From CAWJNF01 sp963844235 (GTDB taxonomy: Bacteria; Actinomycetota; Thermoleophilia; Gaiellales; Gaiellaceae), in contig CAWJNF010000008.1 of the NCBI GenBank assembly GCA_963844235.1, positions 1,054,001 through 1,118,000 on the forward strand: a stretch of 64,000 nt of DNA, in the 5' to 3' direction. Both the position numbers and the translations under genes were made by a program. Under the pieces are notes generated by a model. The model was not told the origin of the DNA, searched no databases, and saw only the letters and a list, made by a program, of their open reading frames with translations. Below are positions 1 through 7,981 of the stretch, piece by piece. Position 1 is the stretch's first letter. Each line of letters opens with the position of its first letter.

Positions 1-790
1 GGCAGGTCTCGATCCAGACATCGGCTCCGCGTGCCCGAGCGTCGCGGACGTAGGCCACGGACTCGGGGGCCGTCACGTGCGCGATCACGGTGCGGCAACC
101 GGTCACCTCGGCAACGAGCGCGACGCGCTGGACGGCCTCGAGCTCCGAGTACCACGGCCGCGCCTCGTCCCACGCGCCGGGGTCGGTACGACCCTCCCCC
201 TGCAGGCGACGCGTCTCGAAGTCGACGATCTCGGCGTTCTCGCAGTGCACGACCACGGTCAGGCCCTCCTGCCTGGCTCTGCGCATGCAGTCGAGCATCT
301 GACCGGTGTCGGCCCCGGGGTACATGCCCGGTGGGGCGACGCCGCCGGTGAAGAGCTTCAGCGCGACGATGCCTCCCTCGGCCAGCGCCGCGATGTCCTC
401 GGGGTCGTCGCTCGGCGCCCCGCCGAACAGCGCGTAGTCGACGAGACACTCGGAGCGCACGTGGGCGAGCTTCTCCTGGAGCCGTGCGGCGGACAGGATG
501 GGCGGCTTGTCGAGCGGCATGTCGACCACCGTCGTGATGCCGCCCTTCGCCGCCGCGCGCGTCGCGCCCCGGTAGGTCTCCCAGCCGTAGCCCCAGAAGA
601 CGTGGAAGTGCTCGTCGATGAGCCCGGGCAGCACCGTGAGGCCGGTCGCGTCGAGGGTCTCGTCGGCGTCCAGCGGCCCGTCGGAAAGCGTCACGATCCT
701 GCCGGCCCTGACGCCGATCGTGGCCGGCTCGATACGGCCGTCCGGCAGGAGCACCCGCCCTCCGGCTATCGCGAGGTCATGCTGCGCCAT
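1..790 (-). CDS. Dihydroorotase/allantoinase-type cyclic amidohydrolase (partial, 3' end outside window)
   Basis: About 263 N-terminal residues are visible and the gene runs off the left edge. It begins MAQHDLAIAGGRVLLPDG, the usual N-terminal beta-sandwich of amidohydrolases. Visible family features are the metal-binding HxH in LIDEHFHVFW, a lysine in ALKLFTGG at the position of the carboxylated metal-bridging lysine, the histidine in VVHCEN and the histidine in VIAHVTAPES. These fit the dihydroorotase/allantoinase/hydantoinase branch, which opens cyclic amides in the cytoplasm. The start is set by a strong AAAGGAGAT ribosome site 10 nt upstream of the ATG. It lies just downstream of, and in line with, the 2-hydroxyacid dehydrogenase gene, so the two may be co-transcribed. 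The last aspartate ligand would be outside the window. The exact substrate (allantoin, a hydantoin or dihydropyrimidine) cannot be told. Confidence 0.85.
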   Translation of the reverse strand, partial: MAQHDLAIAGGRVLLPDGRIEPATIGVRAGRIVTLSDGPLDADETLDATGLTVLPGLIDEHFHVFWGYGWETYRGATRAAAKGGITTVVDMPLDKPPILSAARLQEKLAHVRSECLVDYALFGGAPSDDPEDIAALAEGGIVALKLFTGGVAPPGMYPGADTGQMLDCMRRARQEGLTVVVHCENAEIVDFETRRLQGEGRTDPGAWDEARPWYSELEAVQRVALVAEVTGCRTVIAHVTAPESVAYVRDARARGADVWIETC

Positions 791-808
791 CGGTTGACTG
801 ATCTCCTT

Positions 809-1633
809 TCATGCGGCGAGCGTTCTCGGCGACGTCACGAGGTTGCGGGGCGCGCCGGCTACGAAGGCGAGAACGTTCTCGGTCAGCTCCTCGAACTGGC
901 GCGAGAGCGCCTCCTCGGTGTGCCAGGCGATGTGAGGCGTGACGAGAGCGTTCGGCGCGCCGGCGAGCCTTGCGAGCGCCTCTGGCTCGGGCGGCTCCTT
1001 CCCGAGCACGTCGAGCACGGCGCCACCGAGGCGCCCCTCCTCGAGCATCCTGCGCACCGCCTCGTCGTCGACGATTCCCCCCCGAGCCGTGTTGACCAGG
1101 ATCGCCCCGGGCTTCATGAGCGCGAGCCGCTCGGCCGGTAGCAGGTCGCGCGTGTCGTCGGTGAGCGCGACGTTGACGGAGACGACGTCTGCGCGGGAGA
1201 GCAGGTCGTCGAGAGCGAGGTGCACGACTCCCGGAATGTTCCGCTCGTGTCGCGACCAGGCCACGACGTCCATGCCGAACGCCTGCCCGAGCTCCGCGAT
1301 GCGGAGGCCGATCGTCCCCAGGCCGACGACGCCGAGCGTCTTCCCGGCCAGCTCGAAGCCGCGGAAGCCGCGGTACTCGAAGCGGCCCGCTCGCGTCGAT
1401 TCGTACGCGTCGAAGAGACGGCGCCCGAGTGCGAGCAGCGCCCCGAACGTGAACTCGGCGACGGACTGCGTCGCCGCGGCGGGGACGACTGCGACGGCCA
1501 CGCCCTGCGCCGACGCGGCCTCGACGTCGATGTGCGAGTAGCCGGCCGTGCGCGTGGCGACGAGTCGCAGGTCGGGAAGGCGCTCGAGCACGGCGGCGTC
1601 GATCTGCGTGTACGTGTAGAGGGTGACGAGCAC
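809..1633 (-). CDS. D-isomer-specific 2-hydroxyacid dehydrogenase, N-terminus uncertain
   Basis: NAD-dependent oxidoreductase of the D-2-hydroxyacid dehydrogenase family, interconverting 2-oxoacids and D-2-hydroxyacids. Visible are the Rossmann motif GLGTIG, the catalytic arginine in NTARGG, the glutamate region KEPPEPEA and the catalytic histidine in TPHIAWHTEEA. The GTG at 1633 gives 274 residues, short for a family usually above 310. The frame stays open upstream and reads family-like sequence (VVDCEPEDEPLLARL) as far as about 1775. Between there and the hairpin at 1840 that frame has no ATG, GTG or TTG, so the true start is unresolved: a rare start codon or a sequence error is possible. 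It lies just upstream of the partial cyclic amidohydrolase on the same strand. Confidence 0.8.
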   Translation of the reverse strand: MLVTLYTYTQIDAAVLERLPDLRLVATRTAGYSHIDVEAASAQGVAVAVVPAAATQSVAEFTFGALLALGRRLFDAYESTRAGRFEYRGFRGFELAGKTLGVVGLGTIGLRIAELGQAFGMDVVAWSRHERNIPGVVHLALDDLLSRADVVSVNVALTDDTRDLLPAERLALMKPGAILVNTARGGIVDDEAVRRMLEEGRLGGAVLDVLGKEPPEPEALARLAGAPNALVTPHIAWHTEEALSRQFEELTENVLAFVAGAPRNLVTSPRTLAA

Positions 1634-1839
1634 GCCGGCCGCCGCGGCGCGCGCGACGATCGCCTCGCTGTCCGGCGGGCCGAAGCTGACGCTCGTGGGT
1701 AGCTCGCCCCTGAGCCGGGCCAGGAGCGGCTCGTCCTCGGGCTCGCAGTCGACGACAGCGGCGGCGGTCGTCCGGGTGGGGGATGCCGCGTCCGTGGGCG
1801 GAGAATATCGGCGCTCGCCACGCTCTCTGTGGCCAGCAG

Positions 1840-1869
1840 AAGGAGGGGCGCCGCTGGGCGCCCCTCCTT
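1840..1869 (-). terminator. Strong intrinsic-type hairpin after the subtilase gene
   Basis: A perfect 13-bp stem (AAGGAGGGGCGCC, 1840-1852, pairing with 1857-1869) closes a 4-nt loop. It starts 25 nt beyond the stop codon of the minus-strand protease. There is no clear U-tract, as is common in high-GC actinobacteria. The left arm contains AAGGAGG, but on the + strand no gene starts after it, so a ribosome-site role is unlikely. Confidence 0.75.
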
Positions 1870-1893
1870 GGCCGGGCTCGATGACGTCGATGT

Positions 1894-4800
1894 CTACTTC
1901 GCGACCGTGATCGTCTCCACGTCTACCGTCGTTCCCGTCACGATGTCGGACGTCATGCTCGCGATGAGCGCGACCGCTCCGAGCCGGTTGCGGGCGATCG
2001 CGTCGTACCCGATCGTCACGCTCCCTCCCGGCTGCGGCGGAGCGGTCGTGATCGTATAGTCGGCGCCCGAGGCCGGAACGGCCCCGAGGTTCACGCCGCT
2101 CGACCCGTCGCGGTTCTCGGCGCCGACGGTGAGGCCGACCTCTGCGTCACCGGGCCCGACCTCGCCGAGCGCGTACGTGATGCTCTCGGTGTCCCCGATC
2201 TGGATCCAGATCTGGAACGAGCGCAGGTCGTTCGTGCCCCAGACGGGGACCGCCTCCCACTCGAGCACGAGCCAGACGTTGACGTCGTCCGTCAGGAACC
2301 CGGCGCGGAGCGCCCCGCCCGAGCTCGGGTCGAGGTCGGTCCAGTACGGGGCCAGGACGTTGTTGGGAGCGAACGCGTCGGGGAACGTCTGCGGCACGAA
2401 GTTGATGTCGGTGGACGTGCCGCCGCCCACGACCGCGTATCCGTTCGAGACCATCCCGATTCGCGTGTAGACCTCCGATCCGTACTCGAAGGCCGGCACG
2501 GTGAAGTTCACGAGCGTCTCGTCGCCGATCCCTGGGATCGGGTCGATGTCGAAGAGGGACAGCGGCAGGTAGCCGGCCGGGCTGCCGCCGGGCGTGATCG
2601 ACACGATCTGCGGTGCCACGGTGCCGGTGAGCACCCCGCTCCACTCGAAGCCGCGGCTCGTGGTCGTCGCGCCGCCGGTGACGTTCTCGAGCCGCAGCCG
2701 GCCAGGCTGGGCGGGCCGCAGGTCGATGCTCGTGCTCGACGGCAGGGAGCTCAGGTTCTTCGCCGTGATCACGCATTCCGCGGTGCCCTGCTGCGGGATC
2801 GTGGTGGGGTTGCACGAATGCTCGAGGCTGACGTCGCCCTGGGCCGTGAAGAACGCGACGGGGATCACAACCCGAGCGCCGCTGTCGGACAGCAGCGTGA
2901 TCTGGCCGAAGAACTGGTGACCGATCGGTAGCAGCTTCCCGTCGATCTCGATCTCGATCCTCTGGCTCTTCCCGGGATTGAGCGAGAGGTGATCGGGCCT
3001 GACCTCGATGCTCGCTCCGGCGGGGGCCTCCGTCTGGACGGTGAACTTCTGCCGCTGGCCGCTGACGTTGACGAGCGTCCGCCGCGTCGTCACCGCGCCG
3101 GCCATCCTGGGCGCGTTGATGCTCGGCAGGTTGAGGTGGATTCGGTTCAGCGGGTCCGCCGCCGCCGCGACGTAGTCCGCCGGGGTGACGTCGAACGTGA
3201 CCGGCGACGCGGCGGCGAGGTCGGCCCGGATGGAGCCGGCGCCGCGGTCGAACGGGTCCGCCGGCGTGACGCCGTCCTCCTTCACGACCGACTGCACCGA
3301 CGAGGTCATCAGCGCCGACTTGATCTGCCCGGGCGTCCAGTCGGGATGCACGGCTTTGACGAGCGCCGACACGCCCGCCGCGTGCGGAGAGGACATCGAC
3401 GTGCCCGAGATGACCTGGAAGTACTCGCCCGGAGGCCCCGCATGGACGGCTCCCGGCCAGGGCTGGGGCGTCGTGCCGGCCAGGATCTGATTCCCCGGCG
3501 CCGTGACGTCCGGCTTCAGGAAGTCCGAGACAGGCCCGCGCGAGGAGAAGGCCGTCATCCGATCCGCGAGAACAGCCGTCGGCGTGCCCGTCGCCCACTG
3601 CGCCGTCTCGCCCGTGTTCGCAGCGAGGAAGGCGAGCAGGTCGGCAGCCGGCCCGGGCGTGAGCATGATCGTCGGGATCCAGAAGTTGTCGGTGAAGAGG
3701 TCGAGACTGCCCGGGTTGCGGAGGATCATCCCGACCGCGCCGCCCTGCATGACGTTGAACGACTTGACGTTGCGGCCGGTAGCGCCCTCGCACACGACGA
3801 CCTTGCCGGTGGCGGAGCCGGGCGCGAGCGGCGCCGAGCACAGCGTGTTGCCACCCACGTCGGTCGCGAGGACGACGTCCGTCGGAGTCTCGATGCCGGG
3901 CGTGATCGAGGCGCCGCTCAGCGAAAGCGCTGCGCCGCCGGCGGCCGTGAGCTCGAGCGTCGTGAGGAAGTGGCGGTTGGACGTCGAGGCGCCGACCGTG
4001 TTCACCCAGGGGCCGCCGTGATCCGCCGTTCCCGCGCCCGGTCCGGCGTTGCCGGCTGACGCGTTGACCGTGATGCCCGCCGCGTAGGCCTCGAGAAAGG
4101 CGAGCTCGACCGGGTCGCTGAACGGGCTCGCGCCGCCGCCGATCGAGAAGTTGATCACGTCGACGCCGTCGAGGATCGCCTGCTGGATCGCCGCTACCGA
4201 GTCGGACTGGAAGCAGCCCTGGTCGAGGCAGACGCGGTACATGATGACGTGCGCGCCCGGGGCGATGCCGTTGATCGGCCCCCGCTCGATGCCGAAGAGC
4301 GGCGCCGAGGCGACCGGGCTGCCCGCCGCGGTCGAGGCCGTATGCGTCCCGTGGCCGTCGGCGTCGCGCGCCGAGCAGACACCCGTCGCCATGTTGCAGA
4401 ACTCGCCCGGCTCGGCACCGACGACGTCGAGGTACGTATCCGTGAAGGCGTAGGCGCCGATCAGCTTGTCGTTACAGGGGAATGCATCGTCACCGGGCTC
4501 CCCGGAGAGACCGAACTCGCACCCGTACGAGCCGCCCGGATGGCTGATACCGGGGTCGGCGAACGATGGGTGCTCCGGCCAGATGCCGCTGTCGAGGACG
4601 CCGACGATCACGCCCTCGCCGGCGGTGCTCGTTCCGCCAAGCTGTGGGTACACGCCGGTGGCGCCGAGGAAGGCTGGGGTGGCGTCTGTCAACGGCCGGG
4701 CCAGGCTGTCCTTCTGCACCGCGACGACGCCTTCGACTCCGAGGAGGTCGCCGATCCGGTTCGCGGGGACCCGCATGGCGAGGCCGCCGTAGGCGACCCG

Positions 4801-5268
4801 GAACGACTCTCGCACCTGCGCCTGCGGCACCTCGGCCTGAATGTCCTGCTGGATCTCCGCCTCGATTCCGGCGACGTGGCTCTCGTAGGCAGCGACTGCG
4901 GCCTGGTTGTCCTGTAGCTCCTCGCCCGTCACGGCCGGGCTCGTCGCAGGCAGTCCCGGCTCGTTGCCCTCGTAGGTCGCGACCGAGTCGTAGTCGAGCT
5001 TGACCATCACGTTGACCGGCGTGTCGTCGGTGCGCCCGAGCAGGCTCGGGTCGCTCTCCGCCAGCTGGCCCGTAGCGGATTTCGCGCTCTCGATGGGCGC
5101 GCTGTCAGGCTGAATCGGTGTCGCTGTGAACCGATCGCCGGCAGGCGTGCCTGATCCCCCGGCCGCCACTCCGGCCGCCGCGAAGGCGAGCCCGGACGTC
5201 ACGAGGACGGCTCCCGCGATCCCGCCGAAGCGACGGATGGCACGACGAACAGCTGCGGCACTGCTCAT
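1894..5268 (-). CDS. Secreted S8 family serine protease (subtilase) with PA insert
   Basis: A 1124-residue exported endopeptidase. The N-terminus has basic residues followed by a hydrophobic stretch (about 13-37), a Sec-type signal peptide. A propeptide (I9-like) region covers about 80-190. The catalytic triad is visible: Asp226 in GVLDSGIWPEHP, His306 in DADGHGTH and Ser626 in GTSMSSPHAAG. Between His and Ser lies a PA-type insert (about 450-530). A fibronectin-like domain follows around 700-800 and the C-terminal 300 residues look like beta-rich adhesion or carbohydrate-binding modules. This layout is that of plant cucumisin-like and actinobacterial subtilases. The ATG at 5268 is preferred because it follows an AGGAGGAGC ribosome site and precedes the signal peptide. 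It is probably a secreted scavenging protease, unrelated in pathway to the neighbouring amidohydrolases. Confidence 0.93.
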   Translation of the reverse strand: MSSAAAVRRAIRRFGGIAGAVLVTSGLAFAAAGVAAGGSGTPAGDRFTATPIQPDSAPIESAKSATGQLAESDPSLLGRTDDTPVNVMVKLDYDSVATYEGNEPGLPATSPAVTGEELQDNQAAVAAYESHVAGIEAEIQQDIQAEVPQAQVRESFRVAYGGLAMRVPANRIGDLLGVEGVVAVQKDSLARPLTDATPAFLGATGVYPQLGGTSTAGEGVIVGVLDSGIWPEHPSFADPGISHPGGSYGCEFGLSGEPGDDAFPCNDKLIGAYAFTDTYLDVVGAEPGEFCNMATGVCSARDADGHGTHTASTAAGSPVASAPLFGIERGPINGIAPGAHVIMYRVCLDQGCFQSDSVAAIQQAILDGVDVINFSIGGGASPFSDPVELAFLEAYAAGITVNASAGNAGPGAGTADHGGPWVNTVGASTSNRHFLTTLELTAAGGAALSLSGASITPGIETPTDVVLATDVGGNTLCSAPLAPGSATGKVVVCEGATGRNVKSFNVMQGGAVGMILRNPGSLDLFTDNFWIPTIMLTPGPAADLLAFLAANTGETAQWATGTPTAVLADRMTAFSSRGPVSDFLKPDVTAPGNQILAGTTPQPWPGAVHAGPPGEYFQVISGTSMSSPHAAGVSALVKAVHPDWTPGQIKSALMTSSVQSVVKEDGVTPADPFDRGAGSIRADLAAASPVTFDVTPADYVAAAADPLNRIHLNLPSINAPRMAGAVTTRRTLVNVSGQRQKFTVQTEAPAGASIEVRPDHLSLNPGKSQRIEIEIDGKLLPIGHQFFGQITLLSDSGARVVIPVAFFTAQGDVSLEHSCNPTTIPQQGTAECVITAKNLSSLPSSTSIDLRPAQPGRLRLENVTGGATTTSRGFEWSGVLTGTVAPQIVSITPGGSPAGYLPLSLFDIDPIPGIGDETLVNFTVPAFEYGSEVYTRIGMVSNGYAVVGGGTSTDINFVPQTFPDAFAPNNVLAPYWTDLDPSSGGALRAGFLTDDVNVWLVLEWEAVPVWGTNDLRSFQIWIQIGDTESITYALGEVGPGDAEVGLTVGAENRDGSSGVNLGAVPASGADYTITTAPPQPGGSVTIGYDAIARNRLGAVALIASMTSDIVTGTTVDVETITVAK

Positions 5269-5322
5269 GTCTGTGCTCCTCCTGTCGGTGTACCCCAGCG
5301 TCGCTGCCCAGCGACGGCGCAG

Positions 5323-5352
5323 AGCATCTCCGAGCCTCGGCCTGCATGTCAA
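5323..5352 (-). promoter_or_regulatory. Sigma70-type promoter of the subtilase gene
   Basis: On the minus strand a perfect TTGACA (5352-5347) is followed after 18 nt by GATGCT (5328-5323), about 55 nt before the ATG at 5268. A 16-bp palindrome (5300-5315, GTCGCTG-CC-CAGCGAC) lies at the expected transcription start and could be an operator or a leader hairpin. Confidence 0.6.
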
Positions 5353-5390
5353 GTAATGCCCGGTGCCGCCCCGCGCGGCATACTTGTTCC

Positions 5391-5768
5391 GTGGGGACGC
5401 CCGGGTTCCTCGCCGCCGCAACGGCTCTTGTCCTCCTCGTCGCCGGCTCGCTCCAGGCGGCGGAGCCGGCCGGGCGGCCGGCCGCCGGCAAGCCGGCCCT
5501 GCGTATCGTCGACCGGGAGCCGCTCGCGATCGCCGGCCGGGGCTTCCAGGCGAGCGAGCGCGTCCGGCTGGCGGTCGTCTCCGGCGATCGGAAGCACGTG
5601 GTGAAGACACGGGCGAAGGCCGACGGGACGTTCGTCGTGCGGATCGCAGGCGTCCGGCTCGACCGCTGCAGCGGAGCGCTCGCCGCCAGCGCTGTCGGAG
5701 CCGCCGGCAGCAGGGCATCGTTCAAGCTCGAGCGGCTCCACTGCGCCGACTCGGCAGGCCTTCCGTAA
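5391..5768 (+). CDS. Small secreted protein of unknown function
   Basis: A 125-residue protein starting VGTPGFLAAATALVLLVAGS, a typical signal peptide ending near AAEPAG. The mature part has the look of a single small Ig- or carboxypeptidase-regulatory-like beta domain: LRIVDREPLAIAGRGFQASE, then ADGTFVVRI, and two cysteines (in LDRCSG and LHCADS) that could form a disulfide. I do not recognise a named family. The GTG at 5391 is chosen because a CATACT box (5379-5384) ends 6 nt upstream, the spacing seen at other probable leaderless genes here, and because the signal peptide begins at once. An in-frame ATG at 5346 would add 15 unlikely residues. It is divergent from the subtilase. Confidence 0.65.
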   Translation: MGTPGFLAAATALVLLVAGSLQAAEPAGRPAAGKPALRIVDREPLAIAGRGFQASERVRLAVVSGDRKHVVKTRAKADGTFVVRIAGVRLDRCSGALAASAVGAAGSRASFKLERLHCADSAGLP

Positions 5769-5774
5769 AGGCGT

Positions 5775-5809
5775 CGGTCCCCAGACCCGGACTGGCCGGT
5801 CGGGGACCG
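5775..5809. terminator. Bidirectional terminator hairpin between convergent genes
   Basis: CGGTCCCC (5775-5782) pairs with GGGGACCG (5802-5809) around a 19-nt GC-rich loop. It occupies almost the whole 43-nt gap between the convergent stop codons of the small secreted protein and the beta-hydroxyacid dehydrogenase, so it probably serves both strands. Confidence 0.55.
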
Positions 5810-5811
5810 TC

Positions 5812-6675
5812 CTACAGGCCTGCGGCGAGCCTCAGCTTGTGGAGGGCCGAGGCGTCGAGGCCGCCGTCACCGTTGGCGACGAGCTGCTCGTACAGCGCGA
5901 GCGTGCCGGCGGCGTGCGGCAGCGCGGCGCCCACCGAGTCCGCGAGCTCGGAGATCAGCCGCAGGTCCTTCAGCATGATCGTCGCCTTCGCGGCCGGCGT
6001 GTAGTCGTGCGCGATCATGCGCGCTCCCTGCACCTGAAAGATGCGGGAGTCGGCCGAGCCGCCGGTCAGCGCCTCGCGTACGAGGTCGAGCTCGAGCCCG
6101 CACCGCTCGGCGAGGGCGAGCGCCTCGGCGACCGCCTCGATCGTCAGGCAGACGATCACCTGGTTGATCAGCTTCACCGTGTGGCCTGCGCCCGGCCCTC
6201 CGACGTGGACGACGGCGCCGGCCTCCTCGAGGATGGGCCGTGCCCGCGCGACATCGGCCGCGTTACCGCCGGCCATGACAGCGAGACGCCGTTCGACGAT
6301 CGCGTCAGGCCCGCCCGAGACCGGAGCATCCACCCAGGCGATACCGCGCTCGGCCAGGCGCGCTGCCCGCTCGGCAGAGTCGGACGGATGCGATGTGCCC
6401 ATGTCCACGATGAGCTGACCCGGCCGAAGGTGAGGCTCGAGCGAGCGCAGCACGTCGCCGACGGCCTCCGTGTCGGCGAGGAAGAGGAGCAAGGCCTGGG
6501 CCGCCGCAGCCTCGTCCAGCTCGCCGACGTGGATTCCCTCGACGAGCGACTCGTCGAGCCGCGACCGGTTCCAGCCGGTCACGTCGTAGCCGGACTCCGC
6601 GAGCACGCGCGCCAGCGGCCGGCCCATGAGGCCGAGGCCGAAGACCGCGACGCTGCAACTCGCCTCTCCGTTCAC
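5812..6675 (-). CDS. NAD(P)-dependent beta-hydroxyacid dehydrogenase (3-hydroxyisobutyrate/tartronate-semialdehyde type)
   Basis: A 287-residue member of the beta-hydroxyacid dehydrogenase family, oxidising 3-hydroxyacids such as 3-hydroxyisobutyrate or reducing tartronate semialdehyde, succinic semialdehyde or glyoxylate. Visible are the N-terminal Rossmann motif VAVFGLGLMGRPLA, the substrate-binding DAPVSGG, and the catalytic lysine in GHTVKLINQVI. The start is placed at GTG 6675 (VNGEASCSVAVFGLG), with GGGAGG just upstream; a longer frame to 6723 would overlap the promoter region. It is divergent from the dehalogenase-like hydrolase and shares a small intergenic region containing the symmetric box AGTATGAT. 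Tartronate semialdehyde reduction would fit glyoxylate release from ureides, but that is inference. Confidence 0.85.
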   Translation of the reverse strand: MNGEASCSVAVFGLGLMGRPLARVLAESGYDVTGWNRSRLDESLVEGIHVGELDEAAAAQALLLFLADTEAVGDVLRSLEPHLRPGQLIVDMGTSHPSDSAERAARLAERGIAWVDAPVSGGPDAIVERRLAVMAGGNAADVARARPILEEAGAVVHVGGPGAGHTVKLINQVIVCLTIEAVAEALALAERCGLELDLVREALTGGSADSRIFQVQGARMIAHDYTPAAKATIMLKDLRLISELADSVGAALPHAAGTLALYEQLVANGDGGLDASALHKLRLAAGL

Positions 6676-6708
6676 GACCCTCCCGCTGTAGGACGGCTTG
6701 CCGGCGTG

Positions 6709-6716
6709 AGTATGAT
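6709..6716. promoter_or_regulatory. Overlapping divergent -10 boxes
   Basis: On the + strand TATGAT (6711-6716) ends 8 nt before the GTG at 6725, implying a leaderless or nearly leaderless transcript. On the minus strand the same bases read CATACT (6714-6709), about 33 nt before the dehydrogenase GTG at 6675, which has a GGGAGG ribosome site. No clear -35 box was seen for either. Confidence 0.5.
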
Positions 6717-6724
6717 CGCGCACG

Positions 6725-7606
6725 GTGTTCGAGGGCTTCTCGCAGCAACGCGTCGCGACCGGCGGTGCCGAGATCGCCGTCTGGCAGGGCGGCTCGGGCC
6801 CTCCGGTGCTGCTCCTGCACGGCTACCCCCAGACCCACGTCATGTGGCACGCGATCGCGCCCGTGCTGGCCGAGCGCTTCACGGTCGTCGCCCCCGACCT
6901 GCGAGGGTACGGCGACTCCTCGAAGCCGCCGGGCGACGCCGACCATGCCACGTACTCGAAGCGCGCCCTGGCGGCCGACCAGGTCGAGGTCATGCAGGCG
7001 CTCGGCTACGAGCGTTTCGCGCTCGTCGGGCACGATCGCGGCGGCCGCGTCGCGCACCGGCTCGTCCTCGACCACCCGGAGCGGGTGACGAAGCTCACCC
7101 TGCTCGACATCGTCCCGACCTGGGAGGTGTTCCAGGCGACGAACACGCAGATCGCCACCTCCACGTTCCACTGGTTCTTCCTGATCCAGCCGGACGGGCT
7201 GCCCGAGCGGATGATCGGCGCCGACCCCGCGTACTTCCTCCATCGGATGCTCGGCCGCTGGAGCGCCGGGGCATACTTCGACCCCGAGGCAGTGGCCGAG
7301 TACGAGCGCTGCTTCGGGGACCCCGCGACGATCCACGCGACCTGCGAGGACTACCGCGCCGGGGCATCGATCGACCTCGCTCACGACGAGGTCGACCTCG
7401 GCCGCACGGTGGACGTCCCGCTGCTCGTCCTGTGGGGCGCCAGGGGACACCTCGTTCCGCTCTTCGACGTGATCCGCGTCTGGGGTGAGCGCTTTCCCGA
7501 CGTCCGCGGGCGTTCGCTCGACTGCGGCCACTTCCTCGCCGAGGAGCGGCCCGAGGAGACGGCGACCGAGCTGCTGGCCTTCCTGGACGACCCGGAGGGC
7601 GGCTGA
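6725..7606 (+). CDS. Alpha/beta hydrolase, haloacetate (fluoroacetate) dehalogenase type
   Basis: A 293-residue hydrolase of the fluoroacetate-dehalogenase/epoxide-hydrolase group. The oxyanion region HGYPQTHVMWH and the nucleophile block GHDRGGR (Asp104, Arg105, Arg108) are present, followed by Asp128 (LLDIVPT), His149-Trp150 (STFHWFFL) and a C-terminal catalytic histidine (CGHFLAEE, 269). The nucleophile, two arginines, second aspartate and His-Trp pair keep the same spacing as Asp110, Arg111, Arg114, Asp134, His155 and Trp156 of the characterised fluoroacetate dehalogenase, shifted by exactly six residues. The Arg pair binds the carboxylate and His-Trp the halide. It would hydrolyse a 2-haloacid, or possibly a related ester or epoxide. 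Its stop codon abuts the opposing stop codon in the palindrome TGATCA (7604-7609). Confidence 0.88.
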   Translation: MFEGFSQQRVATGGAEIAVWQGGSGPPVLLLHGYPQTHVMWHAIAPVLAERFTVVAPDLRGYGDSSKPPGDADHATYSKRALAADQVEVMQALGYERFALVGHDRGGRVAHRLVLDHPERVTKLTLLDIVPTWEVFQATNTQIATSTFHWFFLIQPDGLPERMIGADPAYFLHRMLGRWSAGAYFDPEAVAEYERCFGDPATIHATCEDYRAGASIDLAHDEVDLGRTVDVPLLVLWGARGHLVPLFDVIRVWGERFPDVRGRSLDCGHFLAEERPEETATELLAFLDDPEGG

Positions 7607-7981
7607 TCAGTCGAGGGTCGCGACGTACGCGGCCCAGCCGCCGTGCTCCGTGATGTCCGTCCCGTCGGTCTCGGCGTAGCCAGGCTCGCCGAACATCGTG
7701 TCCACCACCTGACCGTCGTCCAGCTCGACCTTGCCGAAGTGAAGGCCGGGGGGCTCCGCGGCGAAGATCCTCGCCCAGAGCTCCTCGGGCACGTCGTGCA
7801 GCTGGCCGGCGATGGACGCCCCGCCGGCCTCTACCTCGACCACGAGCGGGTGCTCGTCCCGGATCGAGTAGATGCGGTACCGCGGGGCGGTACGCGCCTC
7901 GCCGAGGAAGTTCGTCCCGGCCAGGTTGGCCTCGCCCGGCTGCCCGCGCATGAACGTCCCGTAGAAGAAGAAGAGGCTCAT
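7607..7981 (-). CDS. Gamma-glutamylcyclotransferase-like (AIG2 fold) protein
   Basis: A 124-residue protein with the N-terminal signature FFYGTFMRG, which is the YGxL/F substrate loop of the gamma-glutamylcyclotransferase/AIG2 fold. The rest (VVEVEAGGASIAGQLHDVP, a central acidic strand, GEPGYAETDGTDITEHGGW) fits a compact beta barrel. The same fold forms the C-terminal domain of allophanate hydrolase (AtzF), a ureide-degrading enzyme, which is of interest here. The start overlaps the upstream M28 peptidase stop by 4 nt, so it is the last gene of a cupin-peptidase-cyclotransferase operon. A role in gamma-glutamyl or oxoproline chemistry would link it to peptide breakdown, but this is inference. 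Confidence 0.72.
   Translation of the reverse strand: MSLFFFYGTFMRGQPGEANLAGTNFLGEARTAPRYRIYSIRDEHPLVVEVEAGGASIAGQLHDVPEELWARIFAAEPPGLHFGKVELDDGQVVDTMFGEPGYAETDGTDITEHGGWAAYVATLD

Noticed and set aside
1114..1821. ATG at 1821 as start for the 2-hydroxyacid dehydrogenase
   Set aside because: It is in a different frame (MASADILRPRTRHPPP) and gives Pro/Arg/Ser-rich sequence without dehydrogenase motifs.
7604..7609. TGATCA palindrome as a regulatory site
   Set aside because: It is simply two opposing stop codons back to back at the end of convergent genes.
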